A model generated the notes under the pieces. It worked only from the letters and a program-made list of their open reading frames with translations, made no database searches and was not told the DNA's origin. Below are positions 50,253 to 59,301 of a DNA stretch of 64,000 nucleotides, one piece after another (position 1 is the stretch's first letter; each line of letters begins with the position of its first letter). The translations under genes were made by a program, and so were the position numbers. The DNA comes from JABFXX01 sp964419605 (GTDB lineage Bacteria > Myxococcota_A > Polyangia > Haliangiales > Haliangiaceae): contig CAYQQM010000012.1 of assembly GCA_964419605.1 (NCBI GenBank), positions 12,104-76,103 on the forward strand, in the 5' to 3' direction.

Positions 50253-50729
50253 CTACTTGGGGCCGGCGCCCATGTGCGTAGGTAACCCAGACTTCATGGT
50301 GTTGGCAACGAGGCCATAGAACTTTGCCCATGCGGCACGCGCGGAGGCGTTAAACTTATTGCCGAGGCTGTGCTCGAGCGTCCACAGCCACGCCTCTGCA
50401 ACCGTGTCGTAGCTGGAGTCTGGGATCTTGTACGCTTCCCGGTGACGGCGTCCTAACGCTACGACGGCGAGAAACAAATCGTCGTCTTCTCTAACCTCCT
50501 CGCGGCGCCACGCGGACTCTGGCCAGTCTAGCGATTTCACAATAAAATCGAGCATCGTAATCAATTTCAGCTTCTGCTGCTGAAACTCGCTGGTGAAATA
50601 CTGCTTCAAGGAAGGCTGTAGCTCAAACAAGCGTTTGTAGAACAAGTCAGCCGCGGCCTCGGCATTTGGCACCACGAGCCGCCAGGTATTTTGGATAATG
50701 AGTCTTTCGGTCTCAGTGATCATCAACAC
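50253..50729 (-). CDS. Single-domain bacterial globin
   Basis: A 158-residue classical-fold globin. IQNTWRLVVPNAEAAADLFYKRLFELQPSLKQYF matches helices A-C with the CD1 Phe region. LGRRHREAYKIPDSSYDTVAEAWLWTLEHSLGNKF carries the proximal His (RRH) and the E/F-G region as in flavohemoglobin and Vitreoscilla globin. It lacks a reductase domain, so it is a single-domain member that could bind O2 or NO. It is distinct from the truncated globin at 982. Confidence 0.92.
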   Translation of the reverse strand: MLMITETERLIIQNTWRLVVPNAEAAADLFYKRLFELQPSLKQYFTSEFQQQKLKLITMLDFIVKSLDWPESAWRREEVREDDDLFLAVVALGRRHREAYKIPDSSYDTVAEAWLWTLEHSLGNKFNASARAAWAKFYGLVANTMKSGLPTHMGAGPK

Positions 50730-51079
50730 TTCCTTCGATGTTCGCCGACGCGGTTCGATAGCTGTGCTACGGCTGCTAAGAGCATCCGGCCATCGTGTTA
50801 GGGTCGCGTGGCGGACCGCAAGCTGTCAAGCACACTGGTGTTTGTGAACGCCTCGAGAGCCAAGGTCTTTTGCGTACTTGCTGGACTGCGTGTGTGCAGG
50901 TGTGAGTTCACGCCGCGCGTTCGAATGCCCCTGAGTGCACCAACATTCGATGCACGAGATTTCATGGGTGCGTTGCAACGACACAAGGCAAATTCGCCAC
51001 GAGCGCCCGAAACTTTTGGGACCGTGGCTCGCTGTCAGATGTCGATGCGATGCCGCGTGAAAGCAGCAGATAACGGAAC
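50730..51079. other. Intergenic region without a recognisable gene
   Basis: 350 bases between the globin start and the AAA ATPase stop, both on the minus strand. Open frames exist on both strands but show no family signature, poor codon bias and no ribosome sites, so none is called. It should contain the promoter of the globin gene at its left end. No repeat or hairpin stood out. Confidence 0.5.
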
Positions 51080-54000
51080 CTACTCGAGTGTTCCCGATTC
51101 GGCGAGCTTGCCGATTTCGCGGAACTCCATTCGGATCGCGCGCTCGAGATGATCGTGCGTGAGAGGGCTGCTTTCCTCGGCTGCGAGAAATGCCGCCCGC
51201 AACGCCGCGTTGCGGATGTAGCCGCCGGAGAGTTGAAAGCGCTGCGATAGGCTTGCGTAGTCGATGGTTCCGGAAATCGGTACCTCGCGCGGGATCAGAG
51301 ATCGCCATAGTTGTTCGCGCATCTCTTCATCGGGAAACGGGAAGGTGACGCGGTACGTCAAGCGGCGCTTGAATGCGGGATCAATGGCTGAACCGAAGTT
51401 GGTCGTGAGGATCGCGATGCCTTCGAATGTGTCGAGGCGCTGAAGCAAATAGTTGATCTCCATGTTTGCGTAGCGATCGACGGAGGTCTTGACCTCGGTC
51501 CGCTTCGCAAACAGCGAGTCGGCCTCGTCGAATAGCAGCATGACCTGTCCGTCTTCTGCCGCATCGAAAAGCGCTCCGAGGTTCTTTTCGGTTTCGCCGA
51601 TCCACTTCGACGTGATTCGCGATACGTCGACGCGGTACAATTCGAGGCCAAGATCTCGGGCGATGACTCCTGCTACCATGGTTTTGCCGGTGCCCGGGCT
51701 TCCGGAAAACAATGCGGTAATGCCTCGGGCGGTTGTAAGCGCGCGATCAAATCCCCATTGTTCGTAGACCTTCTTGCGATGCCGTACGCGGGATGTGAGT
51801 TCCAGCAGCGAGTCGGTCACTTCTTCGGGAAGTACAACGTCGCTCCACTTCGCGAGCCGAGTTACGCGTTGCGCGGTGGCGCTGAGGCGATTGTCGAGGT
51901 GTTGGCGTACAGCGTCGTCGAGTTCACGCACCCACCCGGCTGCATCGGAGGGGCGCTCCGGTTTGCGAGCGACCTCGGCGCATACCCGATCGATGGTTCC
52001 AGGACCTACTCGGTAGCGTGCGGCCAGCTCGCTGGCATCGGAAAGATCGATCTGGTGACGGTCGAGTGCGATCGCCCACGACTCGCTGCGCTCTACCTCG
52101 TTCCGCACCGGAAGATCGATGAGCAAGTATCCCGGGGGTAGTGGAATGGTTGCGTCGGCGGGCAAGCGCGCCGCGAGTGGGCCTGGATGCGATCGCAGAA
52201 CCGCCGTTACTTGGAGCTTGAGCTCCGGTTGCTCGGAGCCGATCACCTCCAAGCCATCGATGCATGGCAAGAGGCCGCGCAGCAAAGCGCGCCGCAGTGT
52301 CGATTCAAGTGTTGCTGCAATGAGACTCGGCTCGCGCGGGATCGTGGATATGTCGATCACTCCTACATCCCGACCGGCGCGCGCCGCCAGGGAGGTGATG
52401 AGCGTGTGACGACCGGACCCCGTACGGCCGCGGACTACGACGCGAACATGATCGACGGATGAGTTCGGGTCGGCATACCGGATGGAGGGGGCCGCAGTTG
52501 CAGCGAGTTGCGCCGTAGGCCTCGAAAGAAAGCGCAACGCCTTAACGAGCTGGTCTCGGGGCATCTGGAGCTCCTCGAGGTTGCGATCCACGCGGCGCAC
52601 TGCGAGATGCGGGTCGGCCTCGCCATCGAGCGGTTGTCTTGCGATCAAGCGCACAACGAGTGGATCGATCGTCAGTCCGGCAAATGGGCGCTCGCCCGAG
52701 CCCATACGAATGATGCCGAACTTGCGCAACGGTTGATCTCCGTCGAGTTCGCGCCCGATCGCTTGGGCATGTTCGCGACCTAGAACCCGGGCGAGCACGA
52801 ATTCGTCGACGAGCGGGCGGCCAGAATCGTTGGTGAGAATTCCGTATAGCCGAGCGGTTTCGCCATGCAACCGCGTTGCCGCGATCGCACATACAATCGA
52901 CGCGGCGAGGGGCGTCAGCTGAAAATCGCGAACCAGCACGTCGAGAGGCGTCTGCACGGCGTGCCGCTTCTGAGCGTTCTCCAACGCCTTCTCGGCTTCC
53001 GACAGGCGATCGACTGCATTGCTGAGAGGCTTGTTCGCACGGCCGGATGAAACCCGCAAAAGCCCGTGAACCTCTTCGAAAAATGGAAGTTTTTGCACAT
53101 CGGCTTGCGAGAGTCGCCCGGTGTCCCAGGCCTCGGCGATCGCAACACCTAGCCGCGCGTTGATGACCTGGAGCTGAAGTTCTGTCAGTTGGGCAATTTC
53201 TTCGTCGCTACCTGCTGGCGACACAGTCACTGGATCGAGGCGGACCAGCGGTTCATTGGGCAGCGGTTCTTCGTCATGCGGCGTTTCGCTCGTCTCGTTG
53301 TCAGTGGCCGTATTGCTTTGTGGCCCCCGCACCTCGGGCTGCGGCGCATCGATACCGGCCGCGCTGTGTTGCACTGCCGCCAGCGCTTCTGGCTCGGTGC
53401 TGTGTCCGTTCGCGGTGGTTGGTGGTGGTGCTGCCGGGACCGGCTGGCTGGCCTCCGCAGCCGATGCGACCAGCCGCTCTGGTCGTACGAGCTCGACCCA
53501 CTCTGCATTGCGGAGCGCGATATTCTGGAGTCCGTCATCCACGGCAAATTCGACAACACCGTCTGGAAGTTGCAAACTATGAGTCCACCGCCCAAACCGA
53601 AGGTCGAATACGCTAACGCGGTTGCCGAAACGCACTGCCGCGAGTCCCCGACGGGAAGCGATCGCAAGTTGCGACACAGAGGGCAGGCGCAGGCTGACGT
53701 ACGGACTTCCGTCGGAAACCGCTGCGACGGAAAGTCGGAGCTCGCTGCCATCTTCCCCCGGTCGCGGCGGGCGCCACTGAGCAAGCACAAACATTCGTCC
53801 GTCCAAGACAATTTGGGCATCAAACGGACGCGACCCGGGTTCGCCGAGCGGTTTGCGCCATGCCTCGCCGATGCTGCGCCACAACCGCAATTGCCCGGCT
53901 TGCCACAACAGCCAACGGCGGTCCGCCAGAGGAAGAATGACCTCTCCGCCGCTTCCGGGGACTTCGGTGTGCACGTTGTAAGACGACAGGGATGTGGTGT

Positions 54001-54334
54001 TGCGAGAACCGAGCCGGATCACCTTCGGTTCATCGCCATGCCAAACCGGGAGCAGTGGCGCGGTCGCGGATATGAGAAAGCGGCCGTTCGGGTCCATGCG
54101 CTCCACATTTTCCATCGCAATCTGGCGCCCATCGGCGAGTCGGAGTCGCGTTAGATGGTTCGACGCCATGACCCACAGTTCCTCCCCAACGGCGGCTACG
54201 TCCAAGAATTCTCCAATCTCGGTGCTGTAGCGCTTGTTGCTGTCGGAATCGTAGACCACCAAGGTAGGGCCGTCCGTGGCCAACAAGTCTCCGGCGGGAG
54301 TAAATCGGAGAATGCGGCGACGACCGGTGTCCAC
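51080..54334 (-). CDS. AAA+ ATPase with N-terminal propeller-like domain
   Basis: A 1084-residue protein. The first 300 residues are beta-rich with blade-like repeats (LVVYDSDSNKRYSTEIGEF, LWVMASNHLTRLRLADGR, RLWRSIGEAWRKPLG), probably a beta-propeller. A low-complexity Ala/Pro/Glu linker (about 300-375) comes next. A middle region (about 400-640) resembles a winged-helix/AAA-adjacent module, then a weak P-loop (VRGRTGSGRHTLITSLAARA). The C-terminal AAA domain is intact: GSPGTGKTMVAGVIARDLG (Walker A, about 885), VMLLFDEADSLFAKR (Walker B) and AILTTNFGSAIDPAFKRRL. Similar ATPases accompany contractile injection systems in myxobacteria, but no such genes are here. The start is GTG. Confidence 0.82.
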   Translation of the reverse strand: MDTGRRRILRFTPAGDLLATDGPTLVVYDSDSNKRYSTEIGEFLDVAAVGEELWVMASNHLTRLRLADGRQIAMENVERMDPNGRFLISATAPLLPVWHGDEPKVIRLGSRNTTSLSSYNVHTEVPGSGGEVILPLADRRWLLWQAGQLRLWRSIGEAWRKPLGEPGSRPFDAQIVLDGRMFVLAQWRPPRPGEDGSELRLSVAAVSDGSPYVSLRLPSVSQLAIASRRGLAAVRFGNRVSVFDLRFGRWTHSLQLPDGVVEFAVDDGLQNIALRNAEWVELVRPERLVASAAEASQPVPAAPPPTTANGHSTEPEALAAVQHSAAGIDAPQPEVRGPQSNTATDNETSETPHDEEPLPNEPLVRLDPVTVSPAGSDEEIAQLTELQLQVINARLGVAIAEAWDTGRLSQADVQKLPFFEEVHGLLRVSSGRANKPLSNAVDRLSEAEKALENAQKRHAVQTPLDVLVRDFQLTPLAASIVCAIAATRLHGETARLYGILTNDSGRPLVDEFVLARVLGREHAQAIGRELDGDQPLRKFGIIRMGSGERPFAGLTIDPLVVRLIARQPLDGEADPHLAVRRVDRNLEELQMPRDQLVKALRFLSRPTAQLAATAAPSIRYADPNSSVDHVRVVVRGRTGSGRHTLITSLAARAGRDVGVIDISTIPREPSLIAATLESTLRRALLRGLLPCIDGLEVIGSEQPELKLQVTAVLRSHPGPLAARLPADATIPLPPGYLLIDLPVRNEVERSESWAIALDRHQIDLSDASELAARYRVGPGTIDRVCAEVARKPERPSDAAGWVRELDDAVRQHLDNRLSATAQRVTRLAKWSDVVLPEEVTDSLLELTSRVRHRKKVYEQWGFDRALTTARGITALFSGSPGTGKTMVAGVIARDLGLELYRVDVSRITSKWIGETEKNLGALFDAAEDGQVMLLFDEADSLFAKRTEVKTSVDRYANMEINYLLQRLDTFEGIAILTTNFGSAIDPAFKRRLTYRVTFPFPDEEMREQLWRSLIPREVPISGTIDYASLSQRFQLSGGYIRNAALRAAFLAAEESSPLTHDHLERAIRMEFREIGKLAESGTLE

Positions 54335-54463
54335 TTCTGCCTATAGTAGCGCAGTTTCGATGTGTAGGCGCAAATGCGATGCGAGCCGGGATGCGTTCAA
54401 GTCGGGTGCCGAAGTTGGTAGTTGGCGTGCGCGCAATCGACGCGGCGGATCTAGAATCTACCT

Positions 54464-55372
54464 ATGGATGACGTCGATGCGAACGGGTTGGTTGCCCTCG
54501 ACGCGCTGCTCGCTACGCGCAGCGTAACGCTAGCCGCCAAGAAGCTCGGTATTACGCAGTCGGCGATGAGTCACCGCCTACAAAAGCTGCGGCGACAACT
54601 CGGCGACCCTCTGTTAGCGGGTGGACGCGCTGGGTTGGTACTCACGCCGCGGGCTCACGCGATGGTCGCGCCGCTGCGGCGCGCGTTGGCGGATCTTCGC
54701 GCGGCGGTTCGCTCCACTGATGCCTTCGACGCATCGGTATCGATGCGCAAGTTCACGATCGCCGCCAACGATTACGGCGAGTTGGTCGCGGTGCGGCCGT
54801 TGTTGCAGCGCTTGGCCAAGCAAGCACCTCGCATTGCCATTGCGATCGAGCCGGTCAGCGGGAACATTGAAGAGCGGTTGGCTTCCGGATCCATCGATGC
54901 AGCAGTGACGGCTTCGGGCGCAATGGCTCCTAGTCTGCGCCGCAAAGTAATCGCCCGAGATACGTATGCTGTTGCGCTGCGCAAGGGTCACCCGGCGCTG
55001 CGAAAACACCGCCGGCTATCGCTTGAGACGTACGTGTCGCTGTCGCATCTGCAAGTGGCGCCGTATGGGTTTCCGGGCAGCGTCGTCGATCAGATCCTAG
55101 CTGCGCGCGGTAAGGCACGGCACATCGCGGTGCGGGTTTCGAGCTTTGTATCGGCGCCGCTACTCGTGGCCGCGAGCGACCTGGTAGCAACGCTGGGCAG
55201 TCACCTGCTGCGCGCCGCGAGCGACTACGTCGACCTCGTGACGCTGCCCCCTCCCATTGCATTGCCGAGCACCGATATCGTCATGATGTGGCACGAGCGC
55301 TCCCACGTCGACCCCGGGCACTCCTGGTTGCGACAACTTATCACTACTTCGATGGCCCACTCGACCACATAA
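54464..55372 (+). CDS. LysR-family transcriptional regulator
   Basis: A 302-residue LysR regulator. The N-terminal winged HTH is LDALLATRSVTLAAKKLGITQSAMSHRLQKLRRQLGDPLL; the effector domain begins around residue 90 (KFTIAANDYGELVAVRPLL). It resembles NodD/LinR-like members with the conserved SxHTLTRxL-type region. It is transcribed in the same direction as the DUF2141, ABM and SDR genes that follow, with an inverted repeat just past its stop. It probably regulates them. The inducer is unknown. Confidence 0.92.
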   Translation: MDDVDANGLVALDALLATRSVTLAAKKLGITQSAMSHRLQKLRRQLGDPLLAGGRAGLVLTPRAHAMVAPLRRALADLRAAVRSTDAFDASVSMRKFTIAANDYGELVAVRPLLQRLAKQAPRIAIAIEPVSGNIEERLASGSIDAAVTASGAMAPSLRRKVIARDTYAVALRKGHPALRKHRRLSLETYVSLSHLQVAPYGFPGSVVDQILAARGKARHIAVRVSSFVSAPLLVAASDLVATLGSHLLRAASDYVDLVTLPPPIALPSTDIVMMWHERSHVDPGHSWLRQLITTSMAHSTT

Positions 55373-55379
55373 GTGCATT

Positions 55380-55406
55380 GCCACATATGAAGATGTTGCA
55401 TGTGGC
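55380..55406. promoter_or_regulatory. Inverted repeat between LysR gene and DUF2141 gene, candidate operator
   Basis: GCCACAT (55380-55386) and ATGTGGC (55400-55406) are exact reverse complements separated by 13 bases. A third copy of CCACAT occurs just upstream at 55365-55370. Dyads of this size and position are typical of LysR-type sites. It lies 57 bases before the ATG of the DUF2141 gene and next to an AT-rich stretch (AACAAAATTTATTCATTTG) that could hold the promoter. Confidence 0.45.
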
Positions 55407-55462
55407 GAACAAAATTTATTCATTTGTGTCATGCCCGACCCGGGCGCATGGTTCAAAGCACG

Positions 55463-55951
55463 ATGAATACATACATTGCCAGTTGTCGATGGCTCGCACT
55501 GCGGGCCTTGTTACCTGCAGCGCTTGCCGGCGCTTGTGGATCCGCCAAACCACCCGCGCCGCGCGGGCCCCTCGCAAAGGGCAGCGCGGCGCTCCAGGTG
55601 ATCGTCGAGGGCGTTAGCGGCTCGAACGGACACATCCGGTGCGCTCTGTTCGATACCCCGGACGGCTTCCCCGGCCCGTCGCCGGTCCAGAACGGCAACG
55701 TAGCCGCGTCACCCACCGAAGGCGCGTCGTGCCAATTCAGCGAATTGCCTGCCGGAACCTACGCCGTCACCGTCTATCACGACGCCAACGACAATCAGAA
55801 GATCGACACCAGCGTGTTCGGCGCTCCCACCGAAGGCTACGGCGCTACCAAAAACAAGCTGCCCGCTATGTCGCCGCCGAACTTCGCCGAGTCCTCTGTC
55901 GTCTTGGTCGACGGACAGACTTCCACTGAGCGCGTCAAACTCAAATATTAG
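55463..55951 (+). CDS. DUF2141-domain lipoprotein
   Basis: A 162-residue secreted protein. MNTYIASCRWLALRALLPAALAGAC gives a lipoprotein-type signal (ALAGAC), then a Pro/Ala spacer. The domain ALQVIVEGVSGSNGHIRCALFD, FSELPAGTYAVTVYHDANDNQKIDTSVFGAPTEGYGAT is characteristic of DUF2141, a periplasmic/outer-membrane-associated family of unknown function. ATG 55463 is preferred because it yields the signal peptide. It is followed by the ABM lipoprotein gene after 14 bases. Confidence 0.88.
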   Translation: MNTYIASCRWLALRALLPAALAGACGSAKPPAPRGPLAKGSAALQVIVEGVSGSNGHIRCALFDTPDGFPGPSPVQNGNVAASPTEGASCQFSELPAGTYAVTVYHDANDNQKIDTSVFGAPTEGYGATKNKLPAMSPPNFAESSVVLVDGQTSTERVKLKY

Positions 55952-55965
55952 CGAGGACACCTGCC

Positions 55966-56511
55966 ATGAATCCGCGACTTGTTATTGGATCCATGGTGGT
56001 CGCTGCATGCGGTGGTGCTCCAATGCCACCCGCGCCATCGACCACTGCATCAGCGAACGCAGCGCAGGCATATCCCGGCTGTCAAGCGCCCTCGATCGAG
56101 CCCGATTTGAAGCCCACGCCAACGCAAGTCGTGAATGCGACAGCTACCACCGCTGGCGATGTGTGGATTTCCTCGACCTATCTCGCGCTCACGCCCGACC
56201 CCAAAGGCCAAGCTACGTTTCGCAGCCTGATGACCGAGTTGCTGCGCGTGCTGCCGTCCACTCCTGGGTTGATCTCGTTCGAGTTTTCCACGTCGGAGTC
56301 ATGTCTATCGGCGCGCACTCTTGCGGTTTGGCGTGACGAAGCATCGATGGACGCATTCGTCCGCAGCCCGGCACATTACGCGGCCATGCGACAGAGCAAC
56401 TCGCTTAGCCGTGGCACCAGCACGTTCACCCGGTGGCAAGGACCGATAGGATCGGCAACTTGGAGCCACGCCGCGAAAGTGCTCGCCGAACAAGACGGTC
56501 CCTACCAATGA
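55966..56511 (+). CDS. Lipoprotein with antibiotic-biosynthesis-monooxygenase-like domain
   Basis: A 181-residue predicted lipoprotein (MNPRLVIGSMVVAACGG, lipobox VVAAC). After an Ala/Thr-rich spacer, the C-terminal half (about 65-165) shows the small dimeric alpha/beta ABM-type fold: WISSTYLALTPDPKGQATFRSLMTELLRVLPSTPGLISFEF and WRDEASMDAFVRSPAHYAAMRQ. Secreted ABM-domain proteins are unusual; most are cytosolic. Its stop overlaps the SDR start (ATGA). Confidence 0.82.
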   Translation: MNPRLVIGSMVVAACGGAPMPPAPSTTASANAAQAYPGCQAPSIEPDLKPTPTQVVNATATTAGDVWISSTYLALTPDPKGQATFRSLMTELLRVLPSTPGLISFEFSTSESCLSARTLAVWRDEASMDAFVRSPAHYAAMRQSNSLSRGTSTFTRWQGPIGSATWSHAAKVLAEQDGPYQ

Positions 56512-57428
56512 GCGACAAACAACCGCATGTCGTCCTGGGCGCGGGTCAGATCGGCAGCAAAGTCGCTCAGCTTCTGCTCGCCGACGGCCACGAAGTCGTA
56601 TTGTGTCGGAGAAGCGCACAACCTCCTCCGATCCGGGGCCTGTCAATCACCGCAGTCGACCTCCGCAATGCGGCCGAAGTTGCGCGGCTCACGGCCAATG
56701 CCGCCGCGGTCTACCATTGCGCGAGTCCCGCATACCATCGCTGGCACGAGGAACTGATCCCGCTTACGCGGGGAATTGCCGAGGGGACTCGCAAATCTCA
56801 CGCGCATCTCGTCGTCATCGATAATCTGTACATGTACGGTGAGACAGCGCACCTCGACGAAACGTCGCCGATCGCGCCCGTGTCTCGCAAAGGGCGGTTT
56901 CGGGCCGAAGCTGCCGCGATCCTCCTCGACGCCGGTGCAGCGATCGGCCGTGCCCCCGAGTTTTTTGGCCCCGACACGCCGACGACGGTGTTTGGCGACG
57001 CATTCTGGAAGCGGATCCTAGCCGGCAAGACGGCTCAAGTCTTTGGCGACCCCGATCAGCCGCATTCGTACTCGTTTTCACCCGACGTGGCGCGCAGCCT
57101 GGTCGCACTCGGCACGCGTCCAGGCAGCAACGGCGTGTGGATGTTGCCCACGCTACCCGCAGAGAGCACGCGCAGTGTCATCGCGCGATTCGCGGCCGCA
57201 TTAGGCCGCAACGTCGCGATCCAAACCGTACCCACCGCCATGCTGCGGGTGATGGGATTGTTCTCGCCAATGCTGCGCGAACTGGCCGAAATGACCTACC
57301 AGTGGAAGCAGCCGTTCATCGTTCACAGCGATAACTTTCAACGTGAATTTTTCATCGACCCCACGCCATGGAGCGATGCTGTGGCGCAAACCGTCATGTG
57401 GGCGCGCAGCCAAGGGAATCGTCGTTAG
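56508..57428 (+). CDS. NAD-dependent epimerase/dehydratase-like SDR
   Basis: A 306-residue atypical extended SDR. VVLGAGQIGSKVAQLLLADGHEVVLCRR is the dinucleotide motif (GxGxxG), AAVYHCASPAYHRWHEELIPL and VVIDNLYMYGE (Tyr) follow. GRAPEFFGPDTPTTVFGDAF, LPTLPAESTRSVIARFA and the C-terminal part agree with the DUF/NAD(P)-binding protein group near NmrA/epimerases. The substrate is unknown. It is translationally coupled to the ABM gene and ends three bases before repeat element B. Confidence 0.87.
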   Translation: MSDKQPHVVLGAGQIGSKVAQLLLADGHEVVLCRRSAQPPPIRGLSITAVDLRNAAEVARLTANAAAVYHCASPAYHRWHEELIPLTRGIAEGTRKSHAHLVVIDNLYMYGETAHLDETSPIAPVSRKGRFRAEAAAILLDAGAAIGRAPEFFGPDTPTTVFGDAFWKRILAGKTAQVFGDPDQPHSYSFSPDVARSLVALGTRPGSNGVWMLPTLPAESTRSVIARFAAALGRNVAIQTVPTAMLRVMGLFSPMLRELAEMTYQWKQPFIVHSDNFQREFFIDPTPWSDAVAQTVMWARSQGNRR

Positions 57429-57431
57429 GGG

Positions 57432-57617
57432 TTAGGGCCCGCCGGATAATAAGTCGATCGGCTGCGGCTTCGCATCCCGGGCAGCTCGCGGCTTACGTCC
57501 TCCCTCCCTCGGTCGCCGTACCGACGGGTACGGCTCGGTCGGTCGGTCCGGGCGCGCTCGCGATCTGCTCCGGCCTGCTGTGCCTCGCTCGACGACTTAT
57601 TTTCCGGCGGGCCCTTA
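57432..57617 (+). repeat. Variable-arm inverted-repeat element, copy B
   Basis: A 186-base element just after the SDR stop codon and 12 bases before the pyruvate kinase stop on the opposite strand. It starts TTAGGG and ends CCCTTA. Arms 57431-57456 and 57593-57618 pair at 23 of 26 positions. The variable arm is CCCGCCGGATAATAA, then GTCG. The core is close to copy A over most of its length. It is flanked by GGGG on both sides (57428-57431 and 57618-57621), a possible but unproven target duplication. Confidence 0.88.
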
Positions 57618-57629
57618 GGGGACAGCGCC

Positions 57630-59045
57630 TTAGTGGATCTGGTGGATCCGCAGTACGTTGGTTTGTGCGCCGCTGCCGACCGGGACTGCCATGGTAATGA
57701 GCACGTTTTCGCCGGGCAACGCCAGGTTTCGTTCCAGCAAGGTCGCGCTTACGAGGTCGACCAGCTCGTCGGTCGTTGCCGAAGGTCCGATCAGCACCGG
57801 TGTAACTCCCCAATACAGCGCCAGGCGTCGATAGCTCACTTCGTTGGTGGTTAGAGCCACGATGTTTGCTTCGGGGTGATATTCGCTGATCAACCGCACC
57901 GCGCCACCCGAGTCGGAAACCGCGACGATCGTACGCAGCTTCATCGCTCGCGAAGCGATGACTGCGGCATGGGCGATGGCATTTGCAGATACCTGCAACT
58001 CGATCTCGGGTTGACGCGAGTGCGCACGGTAGTAGGCGCTCTTTTCGATTTCCTCAATGATGCGCGCCATGGTGCGGACCGCTTCAATGGGGTGTGCACC
58101 CGAGGCAGTTTCGCCGGAGAGCATCAGCGCATCCGAAGCGTCGAGCACAGCGTTGGCCACATCGGAGGCTTCCGCGCGTGTGGGCCGGGGCTGCGTGATC
58201 ATCGACTCGAGCATCTGCGTTGCGGTGATGACGATTTTTCCGCGCCGGTTGGTCTCCTGAATGATTCGCTTTTGCCACAGCGGGACTTTCTCTGCCCCGA
58301 GTTCAACCCCCAGGTCGCCGCGCGCCACCATGACCCCGTCCGCGGCGTCGATGATGTCGCCAAGCCGGTCGAGTGCCTGCGGCTTCTCGATCTTAGCGAT
58401 GACAGGAATCGACACGTTGTCAACGGTGAGAAGGCGCTTGGCTTCGAGCACGTCTTCCGGCCGACGAACAAACGACAACGCGACGTAGTCCACGCCGTAG
58501 CGCAGTGCGAATTCGATGTCGCGACGATCCTTCTCCGACAGCGATGGCGCCGACACCTCGACACCGGGAAGGTTGATGCCCTTATTGTTCTTGAGTACGC
58601 CGCCGGCAACGACAATCGTCTGAACCTCGTGCGCTAGCACAGCCGTCACCGCGAGCGACAGGTAGCCGTCGTCGAGGAGAATGTGGTCCCCCACCTGAAC
58701 GTCTCGCGTCAGCCCGGTGTACGTCGTAGAGACTCGCTTTTCGTCGCCCACGACTCCGGGGTCGGTCGAGATCGAAAATTCAGCGCCGGGCTTGAGCACG
58801 GCCTGGCCTTGGGCAAACCGGCCGACGCGGATTTTTGGCCCTTGGAGGTCGAGTAAGGCGGCGATCGCTTTGCCTCGCTTCGCCGCTTCCGACCGGACGA
58901 TTCGCAGCGTTCGGACATGGTCTTCATGACTGCCGTGTGAAAAATTGAGCCTCGCGACGCTCATCCCCGCTTCGATGAGCTCACCGATGCGTTCTTCCGT
59001 GCAGGTCGCAGGGCCCAGCGTGCAAACGATCTTCGCCCGAGCCAT
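57630..59045 (-). CDS. pyk: Pyruvate kinase
   Basis: A 471-residue pyruvate kinase, the final ATP-yielding step of glycolysis. TKIVCTLGPATCTEE-like start (ARAKIVCTLGPAT), MSVARLNFSHGSHEDH, LLDLQGPKIRVG, KDRRDIEFALRYGVDYVALSFVR, IIDAADGVMVARGDLGVELG, TATQMLESMITQPRPTRAEASDVANAVLDASDALMLSGE and C-terminal DSGGAVRLISEYHPEANIVALT are canonical; K+ and Mg2+ ligands are present. ATG 59045 (MARAKIV) is preferred over GTG 59063. The end of the gene is very close to repeat element B, with the stop 12 bases from its right end. Confidence 0.96.
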   Translation of the reverse strand: MARAKIVCTLGPATCTEERIGELIEAGMSVARLNFSHGSHEDHVRTLRIVRSEAAKRGKAIAALLDLQGPKIRVGRFAQGQAVLKPGAEFSISTDPGVVGDEKRVSTTYTGLTRDVQVGDHILLDDGYLSLAVTAVLAHEVQTIVVAGGVLKNNKGINLPGVEVSAPSLSEKDRRDIEFALRYGVDYVALSFVRRPEDVLEAKRLLTVDNVSIPVIAKIEKPQALDRLGDIIDAADGVMVARGDLGVELGAEKVPLWQKRIIQETNRRGKIVITATQMLESMITQPRPTRAEASDVANAVLDASDALMLSGETASGAHPIEAVRTMARIIEEIEKSAYYRAHSRQPEIELQVSANAIAHAAVIASRAMKLRTIVAVSDSGGAVRLISEYHPEANIVALTTNEVSYRRLALYWGVTPVLIGPSATTDELVDLVSATLLERNLALPGENVLITMAVPVGSGAQTNVLRIHQIH

Positions 59046-59301
59046 TTTCGCGCAACCTAGCACTACTGTGTCAGGTTAGGGGCGAGCGAGACTGAGCAAA
59101 GCGCTCCGGATCGTCGGGACGGGCAGGGGATGGAGGCAGCGCGGCCTTCCGTGTCAAATGGGTCGGACCAAAGCACTACGCCAGCAATATTGGTGACTTC
59201 GGATTTTTGTCGCCGGGGGCCTCCAAACTCCGGAACCGCCGGATTAGCATGGTGGTTTGGACTTCTCGACTCATCGTGTTATAGGCGTCGCCCGGCGAAG
59301 A

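Noticed and set aside
50808..51308. Frames on both strands between the globin and the AAA ATPase
   Set aside because: No signatures or ribosome sites; partly antisense to the AAA C-terminus.
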